From Acorus gramineus (Eukaryota; Streptophyta; Magnoliopsida; Acorales; Acoraceae), in contig JAUJYN010000012.1 of NCBI GenBank assembly GCA_030737835.1, positions 10,402,729 through 10,466,728 of the forward strand: a stretch of DNA of 64,000 nt. The letters run 5' to 3'. The notes under the pieces were generated by a model that saw nothing but the letters and a program-made list of their open reading frames with translations, did not search any database and had not been told where the DNA came from. Numbering within the stretch: position 1 is the stretch's first letter; every line of letters starts with the position of its first letter. The position numbers and the translations under genes were made by a program. Shown here piece by piece: positions 35,780 through 49,200 of this stretch.

Positions 35780-36655
35780 ACTTTATTGGTTTTAAACAAC
35801 CTGGAACCAATTCCAAAAGGGCGTGGCTATCCCCACTAAACGTTTCATTTAATCCACCATAAAAAAAAACCGGTGTTTGGTTGTTCCCACTAATCCAGGT
35901 CGACCGAGCTTGATCGCCATTTCAGGTTTTGAACGACCGAACTTAGTCGTCATTTCAGGTTTTGGGCGACCAAAATTAGTCGAACATAGTCCAGAATTAT
36001 ATTTACATGTTCTTTGTAAACAAATAAATTTTTGGGTTTATCTATCATATTTTACATTTATTCTTTTATCCAAATAACACAGCTAAGGGACTGAAAAAAA
36101 TATAAGTAGGTATGCTTTGAATTAATTTAAATTTTTATAGAAAAATATCTTATTAGACAAATATATATCATCTTTATGCTTTGTTTGAATTCGTAGTTAA
36201 GCGGATTCTTTGTTTAAAAATAAAAAAAAACTACCAGTTGATCCAAACACATTTTATATTTAGCTTTTAAAAATTTGTCCGTCACTTATGTAAAAAAATT
36301 ATTCTTATGTTCTATATTTAATAATAATAATTGATTCTCCCAATATTACAACTCAGACTTGGAGTGACATGAAAGATCCAATGATGATACATGTCATGGG
36401 ATTAAGTTTTCAAGAAAAAAAAATTAAAAACTTTATTATAAATTCTGTTCGATCAAGTTCGGTCGTTCGAAACCTAAAATGGCGACTAAGTTAGGTCGCT
36501 CAAAATATGAAATTATGACCAAGTTCAATCGTAAAAAATTTAAAATGACGATAAAGTTTGATCGACTTGATCGGATCGGTGGAAATAAAAAAACACCGTT
36601 TTAAAAAAAGATTTGATAGGAATAGACGCGTCAATTTCAAAAACCCTTGTCAATC
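35780..36655. mobile_element. Fold-back DNA element with subterminal tandem repeats
   Basis: Left and right halves are inverted copies. The left has AAACCGGTGTTT then GACCGAGCTTGATCGCC and CATTTCAGGTTTTG twice; the right has the complement of each in reverse order (CGGTCGTTCGAAACC, AAAATGGCGACTAAGTT, AAACACCGTTTT). Subrepeats of about 30 bases around GACCGAACTTAGTCG occur two to three times in each arm. The inside is AT-rich without coding capacity. Foldback and some Mutator-like elements have this build. Confidence 0.6.
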
Positions 36656-36820
36656 AATGATGGGCTGATTGATTTTATTAACTTTTATATTATCAGTTTT
36701 TATAGATAAAATTAAATCAAAATCAGAATTGGGAAAGGTTCATCCGCCTTGGTCGATGGTCGAGTTGATTTTTAAAACACTACAACTTTTTGGTTGTGAC
36801 TTTAGCCCAAAAAAATACAC

Positions 36821-36864
36821 ACACCTGACTAATTGGTATGAGACACCTGACTAATTGGTATGAG
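36821..36864 (+). repeat. 22-bp tandem repeat
   Basis: A 22-base unit starting ACACCTGACTAATTGG occurs twice in perfect tandem and a third time in part (ACACCTG). Confidence 0.85.
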
Positions 36865-37099
36865 ACACCTGTGAGGCTGTGACAAGCCACCAAACTCTCA
36901 ACAAAAGCTAAACCACCCTCTGTCCATCCACAATAGAACCTTCTTCCCACAACTTTCTCCTCCACAAATTTCGGGGGACCACCGCGTGTTGACTAAGCAA
37001 CCCATGGGCCCCACTCCCCCCAAACCATTCTGACTTCCACTACACGACCGATCAACCGACCGCCACCCCCTACCCACACGTACGCATCCCCTCCACCCA

Positions 37100-37231
37100 C
37101 ACGTGCGCATTTCTTCTCCGTCAGGCACTGCCACCAAAAAACCACCTAACTTCCTCTTCAGATAAAAACACAGGACACACAAGCAACAACAAAAGAATCC
37201 GAACCTCTCTCTCTCTCTCTCTTTCTCTGAC
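37100..37231 (+). promoter_or_regulatory. G-box and CT-rich promoter/5' UTR of the DUF1336 gene
   Basis: CACGTG, the plant G-box bound by bZIP and bHLH factors, lies at 37100-37105. A CT run at 37204-37231 lies about 30 bases before the start codon; pyrimidine patches near the transcription start are common in plant housekeeping promoters. No clear TATA box is seen. Confidence 0.4.
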
Positions 37232-37262
37232 TGTGTCTTGATTGGGGGAAGAGGAGGAGAGG

Positions 37263-40200
37263 ATGGGAGGATGTGTTTCGAGTCCTGGAGGCTGCGTTGG
37301 AAGGCGAGAGAGGCGATCGTCGCTGTCGTCGCCATCACCGACGAAGCGGGCGCGGAGACCGAGGAGGAGGTTCGGGAGACGGCGTCCCGGGGCGACCTTG
37401 TCTTCGTCTAGGACGGCGCCGGTTTCCGCCGTCGCATCGGGATCGGCGGATGAGAGGAGGGTGGGAGATCGGTCGGTCAGCAACCCCGCCTTCCAAGGTC
37501 TGGGTTTCGATTCTTTGATCCTCTTTGGGGTTTTTTGTTTTGTTTGTTGTGCATTGATGGATTTATGGTGTTTTGGGGTTTTGATTGCTGCATTGTTGCA
37601 CGGGTTTGGGTTTTATAAGGAAAATATGATCTTTGTGTCGTATGAGTTCTGTGGCATTTATGGAAACACCGGTATCTATGTGTACAGGCAATCGTAATGG
37701 ATCTTTGTTTTTTTTATGGCTTGACTTGGAGTCAGATCCTTTGATGGATCAGGTTTTATTTAATGAAACCGGGGGATGATCGAGAATGCTAGTTGTTTTC
37801 TTTTTAGTTTGAGTTCAATGGCATTCATTAAAATGTCACTGGAGAACATTAAATTTTTATAACTACAAATATGTCACGAACGACAAATGTGTGTGTGTTT
37901 TTTTATTGGTTGGGAGTCAGATCTTTGTTGGAATGGATTGCTTAAAGCAAGAATATGAGATGATAAAGAATGCAAGTTGTTTTCTCAAGTTTCTATATCT
38001 AGGGTGTCTGGGGGACAAGAGAAGATTTTGTCATCAATGAGAGGGTATTGTAGACAAACATTTTCGTTATTTGTTATTTTTCATAGAAAGTTTTACTTAT
38101 GACCCAATTTCAATGACAATGTACATAAAAAATGCATCTCATGTAGATTGGGGGCTTGGTGCTTACATAGTTCTTTCCCCCCCATGAAATAGCTACGCCA
38201 TACGAGAATTGGAGTAAAAAAAAAAATTATTTTTAGTATGGATGAAACATTCATTGCAGGAAACTAGACTATTTTTAGTATGGATGAAATATTAAAAATT
38301 GCAGACATATTCTTTAGTGGCAGTTGTATTTTTTCTTTTAAAGAATAAAGACTTTTTGTTAGTGCTCTGGTCTCTGGGGGCATGGTCGAATTGCAATGTC
38401 GTGCAATGGATGGAGGTTTGAAAGGATTATACACACCACATTTAGTTTGAGCAAGACAATAAGTCCAATTTATTCAATTGATGTTCAGCTTTGTTATTGG
38501 TTTCACCATATCTTTTATGGTGGTGGGTTTCTCAGAACAGATGTAGCATAGAGAAACTCATCTACACCTGTATGGGTATGCACTTCAATTCCTATTAACA
38601 TCAGATGGAATGGTAGTTATTCTTTGTCTTCAATCTTCATAGTATGTTGGCCTTTAACAGTTTTGGTCCAAATAAATCTTCAAGAGATTGAGGCCAGGAG
38701 AGAAAACACTATTTTTTTTTAGCATCAAGAGGACTTTACTTCTAGACTTGTCAACTTCAATTGTAGTTGTAACATTGTACTGATTTTTAGAGGCTGACGA
38801 GAGAATATCGTTGAATTTTTTTAGTAAATCATGGATTATGATTGATGTGGATCAGATTTGCTCTTGTAACATGATACCTTGTTATGATTGATGGAAAAGA
38901 GGCAAATGCAGGCAGAGGTTGGTGCGGTTTCTAAGTCTAGCAATCTGAGTCCCTAAAACTGGAGATGGGTTGTGGTTCCTCCTAGGAAGAAGTCTTCTAA
39001 CTTGTCGACAAAGCAGGGATGGGACTTTGTAAGGCAATCAAAATGGTTGCAGGACGGAAATTTTTTTTCTTTCTTTCAAATGCCTGAAGAAGAGATGTTG
39101 GGCAATGTGTAGAATTCTTGGGAGTGCAAAAGGTATACGTGTTAGGGCCATCAGAGTGGTTCTTGCCAATCTATGTGGTTTTTGCTGGTATGGATTGGTT
39201 CAAGAATCTACTCCTAGTTGGGCGTCTCTCAAGGTCGGTTAAGTTCAATAATGAGGTCAAAGGCACAATGCGAGACCAGCCTTGTAGATACAAAGTTGGT
39301 GTTTCCCTGGAGTTCAAAGATCAAATTAAGGTGGCTCGTTTGTCATATTGTGTCATTATAGTTGCCAATAAACTAAGGGTCGTTGGTAAGGTTGATGTTG
39401 AAGTGGCAATTTTGAAAAGGTGGTTTGCTTTTAGGGGAGTGTTGGTCAAGTTGATGGTTTGAGGGAGGTTTCCCTTCTCCTTCCCTGTGAAGGTTGAGCT
39501 AGAACTCATGCTTACGGAGGGTCACCTTTTCGATGTTTTTGGATTGGTTTCCTCTCAACCTTGGATGTCAGACTTTAGCCTGAGGAGGTCCTCCTGTTTG
39601 ATGGTTTCATTGCTGTTATAAATGTCTTGTGGGTACCTCAGGCGAGTGGCAATGGTTAGATTCTAGTCAGATGTGTTGACATCTTCATCAAAGGAGTTCA
39701 GATTTGGAGGAAGATTCTATCAAGCTGGTCTTGATCGATTTTGTGTGCTTGTGTAGGTCCTTGGGCAATCTCAACCTTTAGGAGGATGTGCTGGCAAGTT
39801 CCGTTGCTTTGGCATGTCAAGGCAGTGACGTATTACTCGCTTATGGCTGAGGGACAACAGTGAGGAGCTTGGTGGAGTTTGCAGTTGGCCTTGAGTTGTT
39901 ATGAGTCAAAGGTCAATTCAATGCATTCAATGAATTCTCTGTTTAAGGATGACCATTGCTTGGATCAATGATGAGGTGCTTGGACTAAAAAGACAGTCTT
40001 GCATTAAGTCATGAGATCAGCCACATTGTGCAACAAAAGGTCAAATATTAGAACTGTATCCAGTCCTCATCTCCTAGGGATTTGCTATATCCAAGACTAC
40101 CATGGGTGATGGTCTTTTTTAGGCTCTCACTCCCATGTAAAAGGGAATGGAAACTCAAATCCACTTGGGTTAATTCTAGAATGTGTACGAGCTCAAGAGA

Positions 40201-43200
40201 ATGGCATTCAAATATGTTTGGCAGAATAGAAGTTTATTGCAAGGATTCAAAAGTTCGAGAAGAAAAGAGCTTGTGCTGGTCATGAGAGCCAACAGGTCGT
40301 GAAAGAGCTGTATAATCTCCCAAGTAGTGGTTGTTCTTATTTGGCTGGGCATGAAGCAGTGTCCTTCAAGTAAAAGTGGGTCAAGTATGTTTCCATGTGA
40401 TGCTTCTCTCTTGAAATGTTGGTGTTTTAAAGACCGGAGAAAGTGGGAAGCTATTCGTGATTAGATTATGGAAAAAATGGTTGATCTTTGCCATCTACAA
40501 GAAAGCAAAATGGAGATTCTCTGATTGTTATGTGAATGATGTGTGGAAGGGAGGGACTCTATGGTGTTTAAAGAGTCTGCAGCGTATTGGTATGTTGGAA
40601 CAGTGTGAAGAAGTCTCTTAAATCTCAAAGAACATGGTCCATGTTACTTAAAAAAAAAATGGTCCATGTTACTTAAAAAAAAAAAATGGTCCATTTCTAA
40701 CTCTGTTCTTCTGGTGGAGTGGCAGTCAAGGTGGGGATGAGCCTTCTCGTAGATTTATGGCTCACACACGAACGGATCAAATTCATTCTAAGATGCTATG
40801 AGAAAGTCTCCTTGCGACATACTAACTTCCACAAAAGCTCTATGTTGGGATCAATCCTTCTCTTGAAAAGGTGAATGCAAGAGTGGAGGTCATGGGGTAT
40901 GTGGTGGAAATCTTTCCTTTTGTTTGCCACTTCATTTGGGTTTGCTCAGGATTCAAGACTGGAGCCTTCTGGTGGAACACTTTAATAAAACATTTCGGGT
41001 AAAGAGTGTCTCAGCCTTGATGGTAGACTTGTAAATCTTTGTCACTAGCCTCCCTATATTTTTCTTCACCATTTTCTTTGTGCCACAAGGATTCCTCAAC
41101 AGGAATGACATAATCAAGGAAAGATTCTTGTGTTGTGGGGCCTGGGAGAGAGTGAGGAGGCACACTTGGTGAAATGGGAAAGTGGTCTGTAGAAGGAAGA
41201 GGGATGGAGTCATGGAATCCTTAACACCAGGAATGAGGAACTGCTTTTAAAACTGTTTAGGAGGAATCTTGCAAGTGATAGATCTTCCTGGTTCAATGTA
41301 ACCAACACTAGATATTACAGTCGTTCACTGATGGCAGTTCACTGATGCATAGAGTAACCTATGATCTTTCTAAGATTTGGAAAGGGATGCTTGGGTTTGT
41401 AGGAAGTTGTCCACTGTGGTAAAGTGAAAAGTTGATGATGGTTCCAAAGTTGTGTTTTGGAAGGACATTTAGCTGTCAGAAGAGGACCTCTCATTAACTT
41501 TTTCCAAGTCCATTCAGACTGTCAGTGAATCTTAATGGAGTGGTTAAAGATTTTACAGTGGATGTTACTGATGGTGTGAATTAGTCTTTTTTACAAGAAG
41601 AGATCTCAATGACGTCATGACGCTGACATGGCTGAGCTTCGAAACCTGCTGATTTCCTATAGAATGCTTCAATTCACAGAGGAGCTCATGATGCTATAAG
41701 ATGGTGTTCTGGCAGCAAAATAGGCTTCAATGTTGACTCAAGCTACAAATGGTTAATGAAAAATATTCACATCCAGCAATGCACTGCTTCTAAGTTTAAA
41801 GAAATTTTGGGGATAGAGATATCTCTCAAGATCCAGGCATCTATGTGGTTGGTCTATTAAGCAAGGCTCAAGGCTTGTAGAGCTAAATGGGTGGAAGGTG
41901 CCCATAGAGCTAAGGTCTCTTAGATATTTATCTCGGCTACATTTTGGTCCCTCTGTCTTTCCAGAAATGAGGTCCTATTCAGGTGTTCTACCATATACCT
42001 TGACAGCACATGGGGGTTAGTGAGGTTTATTAGGGACTAGGGTTACTCCTGTACCTGGTTAGAATTTGTAAGAGGGTAAGATGGACGTGGGTGGGAGGGG
42101 GGTTGTTTGTTTGTACCTTGCTGCTCTATGCCCTTCTGTGATGGTGCAGATCCCTCAACTTGCTTTTCTCAGAGATCATAGTTTCCAATAAAAGTGATGG
42201 TGGTAAAATCCAACTATGTTAGAATAACACAGAACCCGGTGCATTTCTTAAAAATCTGAATGCCTTCTATTCTGATCAGGCTGAGCTCTGTGTCATTTTG
42301 TCTAATTCATCAATAAATCTCTCCATGTAAGCACTGATAACTCTGTACGCATATTTCTAGACTTTTGAGCTGGGTGTTTGTACTTGACGTGCTATGACCT
42401 CATTCTTCACATGTTGTGGCTCTCTAATCAAGTTACATTCTTGAAATATTTGTTCCACCATTTAATATTGGCTCGTATTCTTTGATCATTTTCTTCTCTG
42501 GTACTCATTTTGTCTTCTCAATGCTCTTCAGCAGAGCTCTTCAGATTCTTGTTGGAAAACTTTAGTCCTTTGCCAGTATCTACTGTCAAAATCTAGTTTG
42601 TATTGTTGATATTTATTACATTAATTACAAATATAATTAATATTTGTATTACCCTCCTAAGTACTGTGTTTTTAACATCATCAGCAGGAAGTTGTGAAGA
42701 CGTGTGGTTTGAGTCGTCTACAGTTTATGATTCAGACTGTGATGAAGATTTCCATAGTGTTCAAGAAGGTACATTTCCAGGGGAAACCTTGATTTATTAA
42801 GTTTGAAAACATCAAGAGCTTAGAAATATATCAGAAGTTTGCCTTCTGTAGGCCAGCATTTTGGCTTCTCAGCATTTTCTTTACTCTCTCTTCAAATATT
42901 GCAGATGCTTTATCCTTAAATGGTTGTGAAGGTGCTTCCAGGTCAAGCTTTTCTTCTTTGAAAGATGTGAATCCTGAAGATCCTTGTAGTTCATTACCAG
43001 TTAACCATGAGAAAGTTCCGAGAGGAGTGGTCCTTTCTGCAGGGAACTCACCACATGGATACAGTCAAGATAATGCTGATTTGCAATGGAAATCTGATTC
43101 TGCAAAGCCATCTGCTGTCCATGATGAAGCCTCTTCCGTTTCTGTAGGTGAAGCAAGTGACAGGGATAGAGGACTCTTGGATTACTGTGGCATTCTACCA

Positions 43201-46200
43201 AACAATTGCTTGCCCTGTCTTGTTCCAACTGTTCCCTCAACTGACAAGAGAAGATCACGAAGTCCTAGTCCACCAAATACAAGGAAAAAATCAACCTTAA
43301 AATTAGTTTCCTTCAAGTGGAGATCATCAGAAGAACAAGTGAATGCTTCTTTATGTGAGTGCTGCTAAATTATATTTCACATTTCATATGAGCATCATCA
43401 TTTCCAGAATAGCTTGTGCTGTTCAAGCTCAACATAAGTTCAATCATCTATGAGTTTTGCCATCTACCTTGACAATAAATATTTTCTGATATGTTCTTAG
43501 TTTACCATATTCAGGGTCTATATATATATATATATTTTGATTGTTGAATCAGTGTACGGTAATATGTCTGAATTGTGATCAATATGCTGGCTGATATTCC
43601 ACTGTCCTTTATTAATATGCAGACTCCATTGAAATTTTACATTAGAGTAGCTTGATGTTCCTTTGAACATGCTGATGAACATTTATGAACATCTTATGTA
43701 TAGATATTCAGCTTCGTCATTGTTATGTTTACTCTTCGCTGAAAGGTGTCATGGCTTATAATGGAAAAGTATTTTGTTTGTTTTCGTTACTTTTCTGTGT
43801 AAACTGTTTTTGTTGAGGTTAAATTTACAGCACGACACATCCAGGAAACTGAATGTCCTTTCTCTGATGTTGTACTTGCATCCCATAACCATGGATTCTT
43901 CCTCACCTATTAATGATCTCTAGTAATCTCTGAATCTCCTTTAAAATGCTTGAGGTGCTTTTTCTTTGGTGAGTAATGTTTGAGATTTTGAAATCACGGT
44001 GGAGGGGTGTCAACATTTGGAGCTGAGGCCGTTGGCAGAGAAGATTCTGAATGGGGTAGAAGATCAGGATGGGGATAGAAGGCTTGAATAAAACAGTGAG
44101 ATGGTAATGGCAATGAGGTCTATATAGGGTGATAAAACCATTGTGGATAGAGCAAAGGACTTGGGTTTGAATATTCAATTAATAAACAGGAAATTCCTGT
44201 ACTGCAGATGGATTGACCTCAGAAATCATAGCCTCACAAACTAGTGAAGGAAACATCAAAGAAGAGGGATGGATGGGGCATCAAGAAAGGGGCAGTGTGG
44301 CTGGGGGGAAAACTGGGCAATGGGAGCTTCAGAACCCCTTTACAGGAGACTTGTGTTGGGGTCAAGAAACCCAGTTTCTGACTAACAGGAGAGGAAGGGG
44401 CAGCAGCAGTTACAGAACACATCATGGAATATGCGAGGCCTAAGTGATCCTAGGAAGGAGTAGAGGCGTTGTGCTCAAGCATAGGGTAGATATCTTTTGC
44501 CTCCGGGAAATCAAACTAGAGTAGTGTATGGCAACTTATGAAGAAAAAAAGAATAGTTTATGGAAACAACTCTTCGAAGCCTCAGGGGTGATGCTTTTGA
44601 TTGTGCAACATGGCTTCTGGTAGTAGGAGCATCAAGGTAGTGGATGTTGTAATTGCATGGAAAAGCTCAAGGTAGTAAAAGAAGGCACGCATTGGTTCCT
44701 TCTCAGTAATCACTGTGTTTGAGGAGAAGCCATCCAGCAGGGAGTGGATGTTTATCGGGGTGCACGAAACAAGAAGGATGAAGTTTTGGGGCGAACTAAA
44801 AGGGGTCCAGGATACATGGTCCCTCCTTAGTGTGTAACTGTAGACTTTAGTGTGACGAGATCCCATAAGGAGAAAAGCACTAACTTGGAAGGATCAAGCA
44901 GAATGCACAATGCTTGGAATTGGATCTCAAATTCGGAAATGGTGGAGGTTCCAGTAAACAATCACAAATATAGTTGGAGTAATCTTCAGGAGAAACCAAC
45001 CTTATTGAAGTTGGACCAGTGTTTCATTCATACCACATGGGAAGGGTTCCTTTCTCATTCTTATTTGAGGGGCCTCCTAAGGTCGTGCTTGGATCACATT
45101 CCCTCAACCCAATTCCTCTATTTGAGAAGACCTTCCGGTCAAAAAATCAGTGACTTCTTGAGGAAAGGCTTTAAGTGATGGTTTGGCAAGGGGTTAAGGC
45201 TTTGAGGATAAATTGTCCTACTTTTAGGGTTAAAAAGTCCATCAATTTTGTTCTTATTCACATTTGTCAAAATTGAGACGAAAAGTGGGGATAAATGTTA
45301 TTCCAGCCTTTAGGTTGATAAAAAAATCATCATTTTCATTTTAAAATCGGGACAACTATCCGCATTTTATCTTAATTATTTTTTAAACCAAATGGATAAG
45401 TTATTCTCCCCCCCACTTATCCTCACAATTATCCTCTTATCCCACCACTTATCCCTTTTGCCAAACTAGCAAGAAGATATTTGGTCAAATCTTGGTGGTC
45501 ATCGGTTAAGGTGGATGGATGAGAAGCGCAAAAGGTGGCGTAGAAGTTGAGGCACATAAAGAAAAATATAAAAATATGGAGCAAACATCAGAAGGCTAAG
45601 AGATACAAGAGGAAAGGAGCGATTAGCTCTTGGGACAAATTGGAGGAGCAAGGAGAGTTAATAGAGGTGGAATAAGAGGCTCGAAAGAAAACGGAGGAGG
45701 AACTCATGCTGATACTTTGGAAAGAAGAGGAGGAATGGAGGCAACATACAAGGAAGGTGTGGCTCAAGTCGGGCAACAAGAACACAAAGTTCTTCCATAA
45801 GATGGCTTCCTCAATGTGCCCAGGTAAACTTGACTATCTCCCTCAAGGTTGGTGAAATCAAATTGAAAATGTGGAGGAGACTGAAAAGGCATTTGGATTA
45901 TCATTTAAAAAATTTCTTATCTGGAGATAAATCTTGGCTTCCACAATGGACGAATGCTCATCTTCCTCGCATACCACCCCTATCTCCTTTCCTATTCATC
46001 TTCGTCTTAAATGTTCTTAGGTGTCGAGCTCAAAAGGTTTAAAGGTATGGAAGTCACCATTAACGGGATGCGGATCTTTCACATTTAATATGCGGATTGC
46101 ACAATAATATTAATATTATTTACCCATTACAAAGAAAACTTAGAAACTTTGGAAATACAAGAATGAGGCTTGGGAGGACACTTAGTCAGGACTAGTGCAT

Positions 46201-49200
46201 ATAATTTTTTTTTTCATTCCCTATATGAGGAGTTTTCCTCATCAATCAACGGGATCAACTTTATTTTACTATTTTATTTTCCAAATGAAGATTCCAACGG
46301 AACGACACTAAGGAGGGAGGATCAGGTAAGAAAAGAGGAATGGGCGCTTTATGGATTTGAATTATTTTGGAGAAAGACTACAAAGGATGCACACCTTGGA
46401 GTTGTTCCTCCATCTGAGAGAAGGAAGAAAGGAGGAATGGGTGTTCTTAATCTTCGAATCATGAATGGGGCGCTATTAGGGAAATGCCTTTGGGGAATGA
46501 TTGCCTGTTTGGATGCTTTATGGAATCAAATCATTTGGGAGAAAGACTACAAAAGTGCACAAGATTTGAGTTGTTTCCCCATCAGAGAGCATCCCACTTA
46601 AAGACATGGAAAGACATCATTCAAATTGCTGATGTAATTAAAGATGAAACTTTTTCATCCCGGGTAATGGTGTTGAAATTAAATTTTGGAAGGACACAGG
46701 GCTTTATGGCTTGGTGCCAGAGTCTCTTTTCCCAAATGTTTTACATGTGACATAAAATGTGGATGATCTAATATGTGATTCATTTAATTTTGATGCGAAT
46801 TCAATCATTTGGCTTCCCCTATTGCGTTGCAACCTCAATGAAATGGGGACTACGGAACTAACTTGACTTCTTGAAATTCTTCAAGGGGTTGAGCTAAATT
46901 TGGAAGAAGAAGATGTGAAATGGAAGTTGGGCCCTCAAAATGAATTTTCCTTGACCTTGTATAGGAAGATTAACAAGAATCCTCTCCCTATTGCTCTGAC
47001 CATGCCAGTTTATAATCTCTTGTGGGGTGCGTTTGCACCTTTGAAAATTAAGGCTTTCATGTAGCTTTTAACTCTTGACAAGATTCTCATTAAGGTAAAT
47101 CGTTTGAAATGGGCTCACGATAGGGATGTTAATTGTTTGCTTTGTGGGGTGGAAGAAGAATATAGGATGCATCTATTTTTCTGATGCCTTTTGACTTCGA
47201 ATATTTGGAAATGGTGCAGATGGCTATTGACTCTCAATGTTCAGTCCAAGATATTGATGAAATGTGGAGTTGTTTCTAGAGGAGGAGAAAAAACGAAACT
47301 GAAGCAATGATGCCAAATTCCAATGTCTAATCACTCAAGTGGTGTGTGGGTGCATTTGGCTAACCTGGAATGAAAGTCTTATCCTAAATAAGAGATTCTA
47401 CGTGGGAAATGCTTGGGCGTTGATCTCGTATATGCTTAGAGATTGGGTGAAGATGATTCTTAAGGAGGATCATCCTTCATCAATTATGGGTTCTTTATGG
47501 TTTGGGAGGATTTGACGTTTATTTTTGGGACTTCGCTCCTAATCAGATTGTTATTTTTTAAAATCTTGTTTGGAGATCCCTCATTTCCTATGTTCGGGGC
47601 TTTTATCAATAAAGTTCTTAACTCTTTTTAAAAATATGGTGGTAGGGATTCTACCAATTCTTCAACAAAAAAGAACGAAAAAGTATTTTCTCGATACGGA
47701 TTACACCCTTCAAATAAACATCAATCTTGGATAACCATATTGCTCAACAAACATACAAATCTGATATTTGAGATAATGTCAATCTTGGATAACCACATCT
47801 CATTTTTTCTTAAACCTTCTGCCCTTGTCCCATGTCTGCTCTAGATTGATGAAATCCCCACTAAGATCTATATCCTCCACACTCTTTCTCATAAAGTTGG
47901 GAACACCACAGGTCATAAGAAGATGTCCAGTTGCAGGTTAAGTAGGGTGGTGGGGAACAAGGTGGTATCAGCTTTGAATGCACATGGAAAATTTAAGGAT
48001 GCCGAAACAATGTGGAAATGATATAGGAAGAAGAGGAAAAGAGAGCCACAGTAAAAAAAAAAAAAAGTAGTTAAATTTCTTGCTTTCATCCCACACGCAG
48101 TTTGTTGGAGTATGTGGCTCATGCTTAATGAATGTATTTTCAAGGTAGGACGATATACATAAAGGATATTTGGGCGAGCATCATCTCACTATTGTGAGAT
48201 TAAATGAAGTTTATTTTGAAGGGGAACCTTTTTCATTTTTTTTTGTTTTTTTAATGTATGGGGATCCCACATCTCTATTCTTTGAGATACTTTCAGTTGC
48301 TTTAATTTAATCAGGGGAATCTCGACATTCATTCAAAAAATTATAGCACATAGTTCTCTGCACATGAGGATGCCCCCCCCCCATGCGGCTCATGTGCCGC
48401 CCAAGTTCGAATTGATTTTGAACTTTTAGAGGGTGTTCAAAGTTCAGTTTGAATGGACTTTAAATGTAGAGAGGGCATTTGAAGTTCAGTTCGAACTGAC
48501 TTCGAATAGTAAAACCCTCTCAGGGGTTGAGTTGCCATTTGAACAGTAATTTAGTGGCAACAAATCGTTCGAAAGCCGTTTACAGAGGATGACGGTCGAA
48601 GCTCAGTTTGAATCTCTGTTGGAACGCATGCCTTACCCTATGTGCGGCACATGGCTGCATATGCCATGTGGAGACCCACTGCACATGTGGTTCGCTAAAT
48701 CAAATTTTGAACTATGGTTGCTCAATAGTCTTCTCATGATCACATGTTTGCAAATGAAACCCACTTAGCTTTTTTTTGATAAATCATCACCTAAACACTT
48801 GGGCTTTGTGGGAATATTTATTCCATATCTGGTTGTGTTTTGATGCCATATTAAGTCTTTCATTAACCCGTTATGGCATGAGTTAATAGTGAAGGCCATC
48901 CTTTCCTCAGGGCTCTGTCGCACTAAATCAAATTGGCATGATTATCTCACTCAATATCACAAGATTGCAACAGTCCCAGCAGTCTATGCAAATCTAGTAA
49001 TTGCTGCTAGTGAATTACGAATCATCCTGTATGAGATGGTCATGCAAGCATCCTCTGATGATTCTGTGCTGTGGAGGAGGAATGCAGATAAAGAAGTCAC
49101 GCTGTACTCTTTTTATGCTGCTGTGAGTCTTCTTTTTCTGCAAATGGTTGGGCGCTCTATGGACATGATAGTGGAATGGTAAGGAACTAAGGATCTCTGG

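Noticed and set aside
37242-37262. Alternative start MGEEEER for the DUF1336 protein
   Set aside because: It would place the conserved myristoylation motif MGGCVSS internally; the family starts at that motif.
48889-49182. A separate 97-residue protein gene in intron 3
   Set aside because: It lies directly before a LINE zf-RVT stretch and has no start context or homologue I recognise; treated as retroposon sequence.
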